A stretch of 64,000 nt of DNA, taken from assembly GCF_002890895.1 (NCBI RefSeq), contig NZ_POUL01000003.1, positions 62,001 through 126,000 on the forward strand, given 5' to 3'. The DNA comes from Stutzerimonas stutzeri (GTDB lineage Bacteria > Pseudomonadota > Gammaproteobacteria > Pseudomonadales > Pseudomonadaceae). The translations under genes and the position numbers were made by a program. This document shows positions 42,622 to 52,129 of the stretch, one piece after another (the first letter of the stretch is position 1; every line of letters starts with the position of its first letter). The notes beneath the pieces were generated by a model. That model ran no database searches. It was not told where the DNA came from and worked only from the letters and a program-made list of their open reading frames with translations.

Positions 42622-43503
42622 CTAGCGTATGGGCAGGCCCATGCGGCGGCGCGCCCGGTGAACCGAACCGCTGCGCACGGCCCAGCGCAGGACCGGCGCG
42701 GTTCGCCTGACGGCCATTCGGATCAGTTGTCTTTGGCGGTCGGACTGGCTGAGATCAAGCATGTCGCTGGCCCAGTCCGGCAACAGGTCGACGCCGGCGC
42801 GCATCATCAGCGCGCCAAACGGCTTGGCCAGGCGACTCGGAGCAGGGGCGTCGAACAGGATGCGCACGATCTCCCGTGAGCGCTCATCGCAGAGCAGCTG
42901 TGGGCGAATCGCTTTCAGATAGTCGTCAATCTCTTGCCGGGAATGCGGCACATGGCGGGCGCCGAGCGCTTTGGCAATACGCGCCACTTCACTGTAGTAA
43001 CGATCTTGCTCTTGACCTGGCAATGCGGGGTTGAGGTAGCGCAGGTGCGCCTTGAGAAAGCTGCTGACTTCGGCAACGTGCACCCAGGTCAGTAAGTCTG
43101 GGTCGTACGCAGCATAGGGGCGGCCGTCCGGTGCATGCCCAGTAACCTTGAGGTGAATGGCCCGGACCCGTTCGATCAGTCGCTGCGCATCGGTCTGACT
43201 GCCAAATGTAGTCGCCGAGATGAACTGGCCGGTGCGGCGCAGCCGACCGAGCAAGTCGTCGCGAAAATTCGAGTGGTCCCAGACGCCGGCTAAGGCGAGT
43301 GGATGCAGGGCTTGCAACAGCAGGGCAGAGATCCCGCCCACCAACATGGAGGTGAAGTCACCGTGCACGCGCCAGCAGACTGACTCCGGGCCGAACAGGC
43401 CAGGGTCACCTGGTGGGTTTTCGTAGTCGACACCGCCGATGGCCAGTCCGGTCAGGCTGAGCACCTGCGTTTCAATATGACGGCGGATGATTTCCAAAGG
43501 CAA
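42622..43503 (-). CDS. DUF2236 / MpaB-type oxygenase family protein
   Basis: 293 residues of the DUF2236 family: PPGDPGLFGPESVCWRVHGDFTSMLVGGISALLLQALHPLALAGVWDHSNFRDDLLGRLRRTGQFISATTFGS (about 30-102) and LLTWVHVAEVSSFLKAHLRY (about 136-155) are its conserved histidine-rich helices, which in related latex-clearing protein and MpaB-type enzymes bind haem b. No signal peptide. The start at 43503 is a TTG with no good Shine-Dalgarno sequence, so the exact start is uncertain. Two TGTTACCC repeats lie 26-52 bp upstream. The substrate is unknown. Confidence 0.82.
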   Translation of the reverse strand: MPLEIIRRHIETQVLSLTGLAIGGVDYENPPGDPGLFGPESVCWRVHGDFTSMLVGGISALLLQALHPLALAGVWDHSNFRDDLLGRLRRTGQFISATTFGSQTDAQRLIERVRAIHLKVTGHAPDGRPYAAYDPDLLTWVHVAEVSSFLKAHLRYLNPALPGQEQDRYYSEVARIAKALGARHVPHSRQEIDDYLKAIRPQLLCDERSREIVRILFDAPAPSRLAKPFGALMMRAGVDLLPDWASDMLDLSQSDRQRQLIRMAVRRTAPVLRWAVRSGSVHRARRRMGLPIR

Positions 43504-43528
43504 CGTCTGGCGTGACTGGGAACTTGAA

Positions 43529-43555
43529 TGTTACCCGAAGCGCAGGTGTTACCCA
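43529..43555. promoter_or_regulatory. Paired TGTTACCC repeats upstream of the DUF2236 gene
   Basis: TGTTACCC occurs at 43529-43536 and again at 43547-43554, an 18-bp repeat. The same octamer occurs twice with a 20-bp period upstream of panB (47925-47962). A shared operator is possible but no regulator is known. Confidence 0.4.
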
Positions 43556-43618
43556 GGCCTGGCCGATCAATCCAGGGTCGCACGCGTGCAAGTCATCAGA
43601 ACAGTGGCGGGAGGGTTG

Positions 43619-43644
43619 CCGGACAGCGACCAGGCGCTGTCCGG
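43619..43644 (-). terminator. Hairpin after pgi
   Basis: Perfect 10-bp stem CCGGACAGCG/CGCTGTCCGG with a 6-nt loop, starting 11 bp after the pgi stop on the minus strand. A T-tract is lacking, so termination may depend on other factors. Confidence 0.55.
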
Positions 43645-43655
43645 TTCTGCATCGA

Positions 43656-45320
43656 TCAGCCGCGATGACGGCCGCGGAAGAAGTTGATCAGCCCTTGGGT
43701 CGAAGCGTCCTCGGCGGGCTGCGCATCGAAGCTGGTCATCTGGCCGTAGACGGTTTTGCCCAGGTCCTTGCCGAGCTCCACGCCCCACTGGTCGAACGAG
43801 TTGATGCCCCAGATCACGCCTTGGACGAACACCTTGTGCTCGTAGAGTGCGATGAGGGCACCGAGACGGCCTGGACTGATGGTTTCCATGACCACGGTGT
43901 TGCTCGGTCGGTTGCCCGGAATGACCTTGTGCGGCGCCAGACGCTCGATCTCGGCTTCGCTCATGCCTTTTGCACGCAGTTCAGCCTCCGCCTCTTCGCG
44001 CGTCTTGCCGCGCATCAAAGCCTGGCTCTGTGACAGGCAATTGGCGTAGAGCCACTCGTGGTGGTCGGCGACCGGATTGTGGCTGACCACAGGCACGATG
44101 AAGTCTGCGGGAATCAGTGGTGTGCCCTGGTGCAGCAACTGATGGTAGGCATGCTGGCCATTACAGCCGACACCGCCCCAGATCACCGGGCCGGTATTGC
44201 AGGACACCGGTGTGCCGTCCTGGCGCACGCTCTTGCCGTTGGATTCCATGTCCATCTGCTGCAGGTGTTTGACGAAGTTGCGCAGGTAGTGGTCGTAGGG
44301 CAGGAAGGCGTAGCTCTGCGCGTCCCAGAAGTTGTGGTACCAGATGCCCAACATCGCCAACAGGATCGGCATGTTGGTTTCGAACGGCTCGTTGAGGAAG
44401 TGCTGGTCCATGCTGTAGGCACCGGAGAGCAAGTCCTTGAAGTTGGACATGCCGATGGCCAGCGCGATGGGCAGGCCGATCGCCGACCACAGCGAGTAGC
44501 GCCCGCCAACCCAGTCCCACATTGGAAAGATGTTCTTCTCGCGGATGCCGAACTCGACGGCCGCTTTTTTATTGCTGGTGACCGCGATGAAATGCCGGTA
44601 GAGCTTTTCCTCGGTGCCGCCTTTACCCAAGTACCAGGTGCGCGCAGCCTGGGCGTTCTTCAGGGTTTCGAGGGTGCCGAAAGTCTTGCTGGAAATGATG
44701 AACAGCGTGGTTTCGACGTTCAGCTTGTCGGTTACCTCGCGAAATTCACTGCCGTCGATGTTCGCCAGGTAGTGCGTGCGCACGCCATGCTGAGTGAAGG
44801 GCAGTAGCGCTTCGGAGACCAGCTGCGGGCCGAGAAACGAGCCGCCGATGCCGATGTTCACCACGTCTGTGATGGTCTTGTCGCTGAAGCCGCGCCAGAG
44901 GTTGTTATGGATCCGGGTGACGATGTCGGTCATCTGCGCCAGCGCCGCATGCACGTCACGCATGATGTTCTTTCCGTCGACCATCACCGACTCGCCCATC
45001 GGTCGGCGCAGCGCGGTGTGCAGTACCGGACGGTTTTCCGAGGCGTTGATCCGCTCGCCTTCGAACATGGCGCGGGCCGCCTGCTCGACGCCGGCCTCGC
45101 GCGCCAGGTTCACCAATAGGGTGCGGGTCTCCGGGGTGATCAGGTTCTTTGAGTAATCAAGAAACAGGCCGCTGCAGGAAACCGACAGGTCATCGAAGCG
45201 CGTCGGATCGGCCTTGAATGCCTCGCGCATGCTGAAGTTCTGCATGGCCAGGCGGTGTTCTTCCAAGGCCTTCCAGGATGGCAAGCCGGTGGCATCGAGA
45301 GGGTGCTGGTAGTAGCTCAT
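43656..45320 (-). CDS. pgi: Glucose-6-phosphate isomerase
   Basis: Interconverts glucose-6-phosphate and fructose-6-phosphate; in pseudomonads it mainly serves gluconeogenesis and cycling through the Entner-Doudoroff route. 554 residues, the pseudomonad length. Signatures: [21 protein letters not shown] (about 148-168), the phosphate-binding [22 protein letters not shown] (about 203-224), [17 protein letters not shown] (about 288-304), [18 protein letters not shown] with the catalytic His near 387, and [18 protein letters not shown] near 509-526. It follows panD across 333 bp, the usual pan-pgi neighbourhood. Confidence 0.98.
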   Translation of the reverse strand: MSYYQHPLDATGLPSWKALEEHRLAMQNFSMREAFKADPTRFDDLSVSCSGLFLDYSKNLITPETRTLLVNLAREAGVEQAARAMFEGERINASENRPVLHTALRRPMGESVMVDGKNIMRDVHAALAQMTDIVTRIHNNLWRGFSDKTITDVVNIGIGGSFLGPQLVSEALLPFTQHGVRTHYLANIDGSEFREVTDKLNVETTLFIISSKTFGTLETLKNAQAARTWYLGKGGTEEKLYRHFIAVTSNKKAAVEFGIREKNIFPMWDWVGGRYSLWSAIGLPIALAIGMSNFKDLLSGAYSMDQHFLNEPFETNMPILLAMLGIWYHNFWDAQSYAFLPYDHYLRNFVKHLQQMDMESNGKSVRQDGTPVSCNTGPVIWGGVGCNGQHAYHQLLHQGTPLIPADFIVPVVSHNPVADHHEWLYANCLSQSQALMRGKTREEAEAELRAKGMSEAEIERLAPHKVIPGNRPSNTVVMETISPGRLGALIALYEHKVFVQGVIWGINSFDQWGVELGKDLGKTVYGQMTSFDAQPAEDASTQGLINFFRGRHRG

Positions 45321-45653
45321 GGTTGTGCGGCTTCCTTTGCTTTGGCGGACTGTCTGCGGCTCTGCGATTCGTTCGGACAGTCATTCGATCATGCTGGCAC
45401 GCTGGCATTCGTCCTGAATGCGGCAGGCGCGTTCCGCTGCGATTGGACCGCAACGGCGACGGTGCATCCTGCACCGTCGAGACTGGTCTGACTGGCAAAA
45501 ACGCGCGGCGTTCCGAAGCGTTGCGCACAGGCTGCCGATAGCGACCAAGACAAGACGACCATTGCAGATTTATAGGGTCGGGGGAAACCCTCTGCACACA
45601 AAAAAGCCCGCATCACTTGGGTGATGCGGGCTTTTGATCAACTGACTTCGAAT
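45321..45653. other. 333-bp gap between panD and pgi: terminator plus pgi leader
   Basis: Besides the pan terminator (45600-45635), it contains a perfect 9-bp stem GACGGTGCA/TGCACCGTC with a 3-nt loop (45458-45478), which would lie in the pgi promoter or leader on the minus strand. No credible ORF and no clear -35/-10 pair was found. Confidence 0.5.
45600..45635 (-). terminator. Rho-independent terminator of panBCD
   Basis: Perfect 12-bp stem AGCCCGCATCAC/GTGATGCGGGCT (45605-45632) with the loop TTGG; on the minus strand it is followed by six U. It starts about 20 bp after the panD stop. Confidence 0.94.
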
Positions 45654-46034
45654 TCAGGCGACCTGAACCGGAATTGCGTTGCTGGTGTGACTGAGATCGC
45701 CATCGGCGCCCATATACAAAACGTGTGGCTTGAAGCTGGCCAGTTCGGCTTCGCTGTAGTGCGCGTAGGCACAAATGATCACTCGATGACCCACGCCGGC
45801 CTTGTGCGCGGCGGCGCCGTTGACGGAAATGATCTTCGAGCCTTCCTCGCCGCGGATGGCATAGGTAGTGAAGCGCTCGCCGTTGTCGACGTTGTAGATC
45901 TGGATCTGCTCGTATTCGCGGATGCCGGCGAGGTCGAGCCAGTCACCGTCTATGGCGCAGGAGCCTTCGTAATCCAGAACCGAGTGGGTCACCTGGGCGC
46001 GGTGCAGTTTAGCCTTGAGCATGATGGCGTGCAT
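45654..46034 (-). CDS. panD: Aspartate 1-decarboxylase proenzyme
   Basis: Pyruvoyl enzyme that makes beta-alanine for pantothenate. 126 residues; the self-cleavage site is in [12 protein letters not shown], between Gly24 and Ser25, with Ser25 giving the pyruvoyl group. Other conserved parts are [14 protein letters not shown] (48-61) and [26 protein letters not shown] (66-91). Last gene of the minus-strand panB-panC-panD operon. Confidence 0.97.
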   Translation of the reverse strand: MHAIMLKAKLHRAQVTHSVLDYEGSCAIDGDWLDLAGIREYEQIQIYNVDNGERFTTYAIRGEEGSKIISVNGAAAHKAGVGHRVIICAYAHYSEAELASFKPHVLYMGADGDLSHTSNAIPVQVA

Positions 46035-46135
46035 GGCGGGGTCCTCCGGGGGCGCAAGCGGCGCAGAGTGTGCCCGAACCCTCAGGTGTGTTCAAGACTG
46101 AGGGCCGGGCTGGGTTAGGCCGATGGTCGGCTGTA

Positions 46136-46999
46136 TCAGGACGCTCGCTGGGAGATGTCTACCAGCAGGTTATCCAGCAGCCGGGTCTTACCGAGGTAGG
46201 CCGCGGCGAGAATCACCAATTCGCGGCTGTCGGCCGTGACCGGGCTGAGATCCAGTGCGTTGCGAACTTCCAGGTAGTCCGGGCGCAAGCCGGCGGTCTG
46301 CAGGCGCTGATGGCCTGAAGCAAGCAGCGCCGAGTAGTCGCGCTCACCGTTACGTATGGCTTCGGCCAGTTGCTGCAGCGTGCGGTGCAACACCGGGGCG
46401 GTTGCGCGCTCGTCAGCGCTGAGGTAACCGTTACGTGAGGACAGCGCCAGGCCGTCCTCGGCGCGTACGATGGGCTCGCCGATGATCTGCACGGGCATGT
46501 TCAGGTCGCGGACCATAGTGCGGATGACCGCCAGCTGTTGGAAGTCCTTCTGGCCGAAGACCGCAAGGTCCGGTAACACCATGTTGAACAGCTTGCTGAC
46601 AACGGTAGAGACGCCGTCGAAATGGCCTGGGCGGCTGCCGCCACAGAGCCCCTCGGACACGCCTGGTACGCGGACGATGGTCTGCAGCGCCTGACCATGC
46701 GGATACATCTCCTCGACGCTGGGCGCGAACAGCAAGTGGCAGCCGGCGTCGAACAGCTTGTCCTGGTCGGCCGTCAGCGTGCGCGGATAGCTGGCGAGGT
46801 CTTCGTTGGGGCCGAACTGCAGCGGATTGACGAAGATGCTGGCAACCACGAAGTCAGCGCGCTGGCCGGCCTTCTTGATCAATGCAATGTGGCCGGCATG
46901 CAGGTTGCCCATGGTCGGCACAAAGCCGATGCGCTTGCCTTCGCCCCGTGCGCGGGTTACTGCGGCGCGCAGGTCGGCAACAGTTTTCACCACGTTCAT
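46136..46999 (-). CDS. panC: Pantothenate synthetase (pantoate-beta-alanine ligase)
   Basis: ATP-dependent joining of pantoate and beta-alanine. 287 residues: [21 protein letters not shown] near 23-43 carries the HxGH nucleotide-binding motif; [33 protein letters not shown] near 138-170 and [15 protein letters not shown] near 185-199 are family blocks. The ATG overlaps the panB stop codon (ATGA), indicating translational coupling. Confidence 0.98.
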   Translation of the reverse strand: MNVVKTVADLRAAVTRARGEGKRIGFVPTMGNLHAGHIALIKKAGQRADFVVASIFVNPLQFGPNEDLASYPRTLTADQDKLFDAGCHLLFAPSVEEMYPHGQALQTIVRVPGVSEGLCGGSRPGHFDGVSTVVSKLFNMVLPDLAVFGQKDFQQLAVIRTMVRDLNMPVQIIGEPIVRAEDGLALSSRNGYLSADERATAPVLHRTLQQLAEAIRNGERDYSALLASGHQRLQTAGLRPDYLEVRNALDLSPVTADSRELVILAAAYLGKTRLLDNLLVDISQRAS

Positions 47000-47796
47000 G
47001 CGGAGAACCCATGTTCGGCGGCAGGAAATTCGACGGACTTAACCGCCAGGACGTAGGCGGCGATGGCGGTCGGAATGTCGCCATGCTCGCGCATGAAGTT
47101 CTTGACGAACTTCGGTGCTCGGCCGGTCAGCGACAAGCCGAGCATGTCGTGCAGAACCAGGACCTGACCATCTGTTGCGCTACCGGCGCCAATACCGATT
47201 ACCGGTACCGTTACCGCCTGGGTAATACGTGCGGCCAATTCACTCGGAACGCATTCGAGCAGCAGCATCGCCGCCCCGGCATCCTCCAGTGCTTTGGCGT
47301 CAGCAATCATCTGCAGCGCCTGAGCTTCTTGACGGCCCTGAACCTTGTAACCGCCGAAGATGTTCACGGCCTGCGGGGTAAGCCCCATGTGCGCGCAGAC
47401 GGGGATGCCGCGCTCGGCCAACAGGCGAATGGACTCGGCCAGCCAAGCTGCGCCTTCGACCTTGATCATGTGCGCGCCGGCCTTCATCAAGGTCGCCGAG
47501 TTGTTCAGCGTCTGTTCGAGGGTGGCGTTGGCCATGAACGGCAGATCAGCGACGATCATCGCCCCGCGGTTGCCACGTTTGACACAGGCCGTGTGATACG
47601 CCATCTCGTCAACCGAAACCGGCAGGGTGCTGTCGTGACCTTGCAGGACCATCCCCAGGGAGTCACCGATCAGCAGCATCTCGACACCGGCCTCGCAGGC
47701 AATCTTGGCGAAGGTGGCGTCATAGCAGGTCAGCATGGCGATCTTCTCGCCTTTCTGCTTGAGGCCTTGCAGGGTGGTCAGGGTTACGTCTGGCAT
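46996..47796 (-). CDS. panB: 3-methyl-2-oxobutanoate hydroxymethyltransferase
   Basis: First committed step of pantothenate synthesis, giving ketopantoate. 266 residues: [43 protein letters not shown] (about 23-65) holds the metal-binding acidic residues, and [12 protein letters not shown] with catalytic Glu is near 179-190. First gene of panBCD. A -35-like TTGACT lies 116-121 bp upstream, directly preceded by tandem TGTTACCC-type repeats, so activation through those repeats is possible. Confidence 0.98.
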   Translation of the reverse strand: MPDVTLTTLQGLKQKGEKIAMLTCYDATFAKIACEAGVEMLLIGDSLGMVLQGHDSTLPVSVDEMAYHTACVKRGNRGAMIVADLPFMANATLEQTLNNSATLMKAGAHMIKVEGAAWLAESIRLLAERGIPVCAHMGLTPQAVNIFGGYKVQGRQEAQALQMIADAKALEDAGAAMLLLECVPSELAARITQAVTVPVIGIGAGSATDGQVLVLHDMLGLSLTGRAPKFVKNFMREHGDIPTAIAAYVLAVKSVEFPAAEHGFSA

Positions 47797-47924
47797 GAAT
47801 GCCGTCCTCCTAAAGCCTCTCGGGGATCACGGTTGCAGGCGGAGCGTCAGGGTTGCCCCGTTTCGATGCGTGCCGGCAGAGGGCGCTTATAGTCCAGATG
47901 GCGGCGAACTAAGTCAATCGTGAG

Positions 47925-47962
47925 TGTTACCCAAAGGTTACATCTGTTACCCAGGGGTTACA
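47925..47962. repeat. Tandem 20-bp repeats (TGTTACCCA-N2-GGTTACA type) between folK and panB
   Basis: Two units at 47925 and 47945, each TGTTACCCA, two bases, GGTTACA; each unit is itself an imperfect dyad. The second contains the folK stop codon. They end 8 bp upstream of a TTGACT (-35-like) on the panB strand, an activator-like position. Confidence 0.65.
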
Positions 47963-48452
47963 GCGGCTCGCCAAGCCGCTCGAGGCCTTCGTAAGGGCAG
48001 CTGGCGACGAGCGCGGCAAGCGAGCGGCCGTCGGCGAGCTGCAGGCCGTCCGGGGCTATCTCGGCGAGCGGGTAGAGAACGAAGGCTCTGGCATGCATGT
48101 GGTAATGCGGCACCGTCAGGCGCGCATCGCTGATCAGGCGATCACCGAACAGCAAGATGTCCAGGTCCAATGTTCGCGGGCCCCAGCGTTCGGCTTTGCG
48201 TTGACGGCCTTGGGCCAGCTCGATGGCTTGGAGCGCATCGAGCAGGGCCAGGGGTGGCAATGAAGTGTTCAGCGCAGCCACGGCATTGTGGTAACGCGGC
48301 TGATCCGGCGGGCCTAGTGGGTCGCTGAGATACAGCGAGGACACAGCGGCGAGATGCGTGTCGGGGATTCTGTTCAGGGCGTCGAGGGCGCTACGCAGCT
48401 GATGGCGAGGTTCGGCCAGGTTGCTCCCCAGGCCGATATAAACCCGGTCCAT
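47958..48452 (-). CDS. folK: 2-amino-4-hydroxy-6-hydroxymethyldihydropteridine diphosphokinase
   Basis: Pyrophosphorylates hydroxymethyldihydropterin ahead of dihydropteroate synthase. 164 residues beginning MDRVYIGLGSNLAEPRHQLRSALDAL, with YHNAVAALNTSLPPLALLDALQAIELAQGR (about 54-83) and the signature RWGPRTLDLDILLFGD (about 89-104, acidic metal ligands). It starts immediately after the pcnB stop (no gap), so it is coupled to pcnB. Confidence 0.97.
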   Translation of the reverse strand: MDRVYIGLGSNLAEPRHQLRSALDALNRIPDTHLAAVSSLYLSDPLGPPDQPRYHNAVAALNTSLPPLALLDALQAIELAQGRQRKAERWGPRTLDLDILLFGDRLISDARLTVPHYHMHARAFVLYPLAEIAPDGLQLADGRSLAALVASCPYEGLERLGEPL

Positions 48453-49850
48453 TTAATCGGCAGACGCCGGTGCGCTTTCGTTGGGGCCGCGCTTGCGACG
48501 GTTGCTGCGACGACGTTTGCGTGGAGCACCGCTGCCATCGTCCTTGTTGCTCAGCCCCCGAATCATGTTGCGGCGCTCGCTCTCGTTGGCTTCCTGGTAG
48601 TCCGTCCACCATTCACCCAAGCCATCGGTTTCTTCACCGGCGCTCTCACGCAGCAGCAGAAAATCATAGCCGGCGCGGAAGCGTGGATTCTCCAGGAGCT
48701 GGTCCGCACGCCGCCCTTGACGGCGCGGCAGGCGTTCCTGCATGTCCCAGATCTCGCGCATGGGCATGGTGAAGCGCTTGGGAATAGCCGTGCGCTGGCA
48801 CTGTTCCCATATGAGGTCATGTGCCGCTTCCTGCATGGCCGGGATTGGCGGCAGGCCCCGTGACTGAACCTCGGCGACCCGCGCCGGCAAGGCCGGCCAG
48901 AGCAGCGCCGCAAACAGGAAGGCCGGGGTGACGGGCTTGCCCTGGGCGATACGCAGATCGGTATTGATCAGGGCGTTGCGGATCAGCGTGCCGGCATACT
49001 CGGGGTTGGCTTCCAGTGCATCGGCGCTGGCTGGGAAAAGCGGTGCGAACAGGTCGTATTCGAGCAGCAATTCGAAAGTGCGTTCGGCTTTGCCGCTAAG
49101 GAACAGCTTGATGATTTCATCAAACAGGCGGGCAGACGGCACGTCGTTCAACAGCTCGGCCAGATCAGCAATCGGCTCGGCGCTGTGCTTTTCGATTTCG
49201 AAGTTCAGCTTGGCGGCGAAGCGGACTGCTCGCAGCATGCGCACCGGATCTTCTTGGTAACGCTGCTCTGGATCGCCAATCAGACGTATCAGTCGGTTGC
49301 GTATGTCGTGCACACCATGGGTGTGGTCGAGGATCCGCTCGGAGGAAGGGTCGTAGTACAGGGCATTGATGGTGAAGTCGCGGCGCTGCGCATCGTCTTC
49401 CAGCGTGCCGTAGATGTTGTCACGCAGAATCCGCCCGCTCTCGTTGCGCGAAGCCAGATGGTTGGCTTCATAATCGTCTTCTTCCGGGTGGTTGGCGCGG
49501 AAGGTCGCGACTTCGATGATCTCGCGACCGAAATGCACATGGACCAGCTTGAAACGGCGGCCAATGACGCGGGCGTTGCGAAATTCGGCGCGCACCTGTT
49601 CGGGCGTGGCGCTGGTCGCTACATCGTAGTCCTTGGGTTCCAGGTCCAGCAGCAGGTCGCGGACGCATCCGCCCACGACATAAGCCTCGTAGCCGGCATG
49701 CTGGAGGCGCTCGACGACGCTGACAGCGTGTCGGCTGAGATCGTTGCGGTGCAGCGAATGCTGCCGGCTGGACAGTATTTCGGGGGTGCGACGAGGATGC
49801 GGTAGTCGGCGCAGGGGGAAACGAAAAGACTGGAACAGCTTTTTCAGCAT
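48453..49850 (-). CDS. pcnB: Poly(A) polymerase I
   Basis: Adds poly(A) tails that mark RNAs for decay. The ATG at 49850 gives MLKKLFQSFRFPLRRLPHPRRTPEI, 465 residues; the frame continues 45 codons further up, but that part is not conserved and would run into the end of crcZ. Catalytic signatures: AYVVGGCVRDLLLDLEPKDYDVATSATPE near 53-81 (GG.VRD and DYD metal ligands), RRDFTINALYYDPSSE near 155-170. The tail after 435 is basic and disordered. No Shine-Dalgarno sequence precedes the ATG, which fits the deliberately weak initiation known for E. coli pcnB. Confidence 0.95.
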   Translation of the reverse strand: MLKKLFQSFRFPLRRLPHPRRTPEILSSRQHSLHRNDLSRHAVSVVERLQHAGYEAYVVGGCVRDLLLDLEPKDYDVATSATPEQVRAEFRNARVIGRRFKLVHVHFGREIIEVATFRANHPEEDDYEANHLASRNESGRILRDNIYGTLEDDAQRRDFTINALYYDPSSERILDHTHGVHDIRNRLIRLIGDPEQRYQEDPVRMLRAVRFAAKLNFEIEKHSAEPIADLAELLNDVPSARLFDEIIKLFLSGKAERTFELLLEYDLFAPLFPASADALEANPEYAGTLIRNALINTDLRIAQGKPVTPAFLFAALLWPALPARVAEVQSRGLPPIPAMQEAAHDLIWEQCQRTAIPKRFTMPMREIWDMQERLPRRQGRRADQLLENPRFRAGYDFLLLRESAGEETDGLGEWWTDYQEANESERRNMIRGLSNKDDGSGAPRKRRRSNRRKRGPNESAPASAD

Positions 49851-49980
49851 GAGAGGCACTGTGTGGCGAAATGACAAGGTGGCGAGGTGAATAGCCACGA
49901 AACAGGCGTGGATTCTAGCACCGGGAGCAGGGATGGTGAACGAAGCGCGGAGAGGTGTCAAAGTACGGCGAGGGCCAGAA

Positions 49981-50354
49981 AGCACGAGGGGGAGCCGAAG
50001 CTCCCCCTTTAAATGATGTCGCGTGCTTTGTTGTTATTAGTATTTCGGGCGTGTTGTTTTTGTTTGGGTCGCCCGTTCCCTTCAGCTATCGCGTCCGGGA
50101 ATCGCTCCTACATTGGGAGCAAAGAGCAAACGGATTTCTTTGGTCGCTGATTTACCATTGATCATTCGATCCAACCAGTTCAGGCGCTGCTTATGCAGTT
50201 TTTGTTGTTCTCAGCCTGGTCGTGGGGCAAAACCCCATTTGGCATTTCCTCTCCAAAAGAATCAGTTAGCTACGCCTCTGCCTTATTGTCTTTATTTTGC
50301 TAGAGCCGGTACGTCTTGTTCTTGTTGTGGGTCTGCTTGTTATTGTTGTTGTGC
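49981..50354 (-). ncRNA. crcZ: CrcZ small RNA (Hfq/Crc-sequestering)
   Basis: A stretch of about 370 nt between cbrB and pcnB with no credible ORF. Transcribed on the minus strand it would begin GCACAACAACAATAACAAGC, matching my memory of P. aeruginosa CrcZ. It contains at least five A-rich CA clusters of the AANAANAA type that bind Hfq with Crc (plus-strand TTNTTNTT runs near 50028-50040, 50052-50066, 50200-50210, 50284-50299, 50316-50328 and 50338-50352). It ends in a UUCG-capped hairpin (49988-50007). The 5' end lies right after a sigma54 promoter. Its known role is to relieve catabolite repression by titrating Hfq/Crc. The exact ends are estimated; P. aeruginosa CrcZ is slightly longer. 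Confidence 0.9.
49988..50007 (-). terminator. Terminator hairpin of crcZ
   Basis: Perfect 8-bp stem GGGGGAGC/GCTCCCCC; on the minus strand the loop is TTCG. A short, imperfect U-rich tail follows. Confidence 0.8.
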
Positions 50355-50363
50355 TAGATATAA

Positions 50364-50379
50364 AGCATTAGCCGTGCCA
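50364..50379 (-). promoter_or_regulatory. Sigma54 promoter of crcZ
   Basis: On the minus strand: TGGCAC, five bases, ATGCT, with GG and GC exactly 10 bp apart. This is a near-consensus -24/-12 element, about 10 bp before the proposed CrcZ 5' end. CbrB, encoded just upstream, is the expected activator. Confidence 0.9.
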
Positions 50380-50475
50380 GTTTTTGAAAAGTCTTTAAAA
50401 TCAATGGTTTGGTGTTTTTCGTGGTTGGTTTTGCCTGTGGGGTCGGTGGCGGCCGTTACCGATGAACCCGCATTT

Positions 50476-50502
50476 TGTTACGTCTTGGTAGTGGCGGTAA
50501 CA
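50476..50502. promoter_or_regulatory. Probable CbrB enhancer site
   Basis: Inverted repeat TGTTAC-N15-GTAACA, about 100-140 bp upstream of the crcZ sigma54 promoter and just after the cbrB stop codon; a further GTTACC half-site is at 50455-50460. CbrB is known to bind TGTTAC-type dyads at crcZ promoters; the spacing detail is from memory. Confidence 0.75.
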
Positions 50503-50507
50503 GCGCA

Positions 50508-51932
50508 CTACCCAGCGGCGGCCGATTTGCGTCGTGGTATCCCCAGTCGCTGGCGACGCTCCCACAGGCACTTGCGGCTGATGCCGAGCTTGCGGGCGAG
50601 CTCGGTCTCGGTCATGTGGTCCTGGTGCTCAAGTACGAAATGCTGAAAATAGTCTTCCAGCGACAGATCCTCGGTTGGCTCGTTGCTGGTCGAGACAGCG
50701 GAACCGAGCGGAACGCCGGGTTCATCGAAATCTTCGTCGAGAGGGTCGAGCTCGATATCGATACCCAGTAGCTCAGCGCTGATCTCGTCACTCTCACTGA
50801 GAATTGCCGCGCGCTCGATGGCATTCTCCAGTTCGCGCACGTTCCCCGGCCAGCCGTACTGCCGTACGGCCTGCTCGGCCTCGCGGGAGAAATGCAAACC
50901 CTCACTGCCCATGCGCTCGCTCTGGCGTGCCAGGAAAGCCTTGGCGATCTCCAGCACATCGGCGCCGCGTTCACGCAGGGGCGGGAGTTTCAAGGCGATG
51001 ACGTGCAGTCGGTAGTAGAGGTCTTCGCGAAATTGCCCATTTTTGGCCAGCGTCTTCAGATCACGGTGGGTTGCAGCGACCAGGCGCACATTGACTTTTT
51101 GCGACTGGGTAGAGCCCACCCGCCGAATTTCGCCTTCCTGCAGTACGCGTAACAGTCGCGCCTGTGCCTCCAGCGGCAGCTCTCCGATTTCGTCGAGAAA
51201 CAGGGTGCCGCCATCAGCGGCCTCGACCAGGCCGGCGCGGCCGGCACTGGCGCCGGTAAAGGCACCTTTCTCGTGGCCGAAGAGTTCGGACTCGATCAGG
51301 GTTTCCGGAATGGCGGCGCAATTGACCGAGATCATCGGCGCCTTGGCGCGACGGGAAAGGTTATGCATTGCGCGGGCAACCAGCTCTTTGCCAGTGCCCG
51401 ATTCGCCTTGGATCAATACGTTGGAGTCGGTCGGAGCGACCTTGCGGATCTTGCCGAACAAGTCCTGCATCGGGCCGCAGCGACCAATGATGCCAAGATC
51501 GCCATTGATGGAGTCTTCTGTCGTTGCGTCAGCAGCGGGCGTGGCGTTGCGTGATGTCTCAGCTGGCGCTGCGGCAGCTTGCTGCCGATCATGAAGAATG
51601 CGTGCCACGGTTTGCAGCATCTCGTCGTGATCAAAGGGCTTGGCGATGTAGTCCACCGCGCCCATTTTCATCGAGTCCACTGCCGAGCGCAGGCTGGCGT
51701 AGCTGGTCATGATCAGCACGGGCGTGCCTTCGGCCAGCTTGATCAGCTCGGTACCGGGAGCGCCTGGCAGGCGCAGGTCGCTGACGATCAGATCGAAAGA
51801 GGGAATGCTGAAGCGCTCCTGAGCTTCCTGTACCGAGCCGGCTTCGCTGACCTCGTATTGGTTGCGCTCGAGCAGTCGGCGCAGGGCGGAGCGGATAATA
51901 GTTTCGTCTTCGACGATCAGAATATGGGACAT
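50508..51932 (-). CDS. cbrB: Two-component response regulator CbrB (sigma54 activator)
   Basis: NtrC-type regulator of carbon/nitrogen balance; turns on crcZ. The ATG at 51932 gives [24 protein letters not shown], 474 residues; 12 extra upstream codons are possible but less likely, as GAGAG precedes the chosen start. Receiver domain 1-115 with phospho-acceptor Asp52 ([10 protein letters not shown]); AAA+ domain about 155-385 with GESGTGKE near 177-184, [12 protein letters not shown] (sigma54 contact loop) and [10 protein letters not shown] (Walker B); C-terminal Fis-type HTH ([26 protein letters not shown]). Separated from cbrA by 197 bp. Confidence 0.97.
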   Translation of the reverse strand: MSHILIVEDETIIRSALRRLLERNQYEVSEAGSVQEAQERFSIPSFDLIVSDLRLPGAPGTELIKLAEGTPVLIMTSYASLRSAVDSMKMGAVDYIAKPFDHDEMLQTVARILHDRQQAAAAPAETSRNATPAADATTEDSINGDLGIIGRCGPMQDLFGKIRKVAPTDSNVLIQGESGTGKELVARAMHNLSRRAKAPMISVNCAAIPETLIESELFGHEKGAFTGASAGRAGLVEAADGGTLFLDEIGELPLEAQARLLRVLQEGEIRRVGSTQSQKVNVRLVAATHRDLKTLAKNGQFREDLYYRLHVIALKLPPLRERGADVLEIAKAFLARQSERMGSEGLHFSREAEQAVRQYGWPGNVRELENAIERAAILSESDEISAELLGIDIELDPLDEDFDEPGVPLGSAVSTSNEPTEDLSLEDYFQHFVLEHQDHMTETELARKLGISRKCLWERRQRLGIPRRKSAAAG

Positions 51933-52129
51933 CAGTACTCTCTCGACGGTCTGAAAGCGGCTACACATTGGCTGGAAACGGCGCTGAAGAGGGCTCGTTT
52001 ACGAACCTGTGCAAGCCGCCGCGGTGCGGCTGCGGGGCGCCAGCGTCATCTTCACCCAGGTCGCGGCGGGGCCAGCTATACGCTGGGTCACTCATGGTCG
52101 AGACCGGGCTAAAAACTGCCGTCGCCTCG

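Noticed and set aside
45190..45597. 135-codon minus-strand frame over the pgi start and its leader
   Set aside because: Overlaps the conserved pgi N terminus in another frame and is Arg/Pro-rich without motifs.
51961..52095. 44-residue ORF between cbrA and cbrB
   Set aside because: No Shine-Dalgarno sequence, rich in Pro/Arg/Gly as expected from random high-GC frames, and it is only the tail of a longer shadow frame through cbrA.
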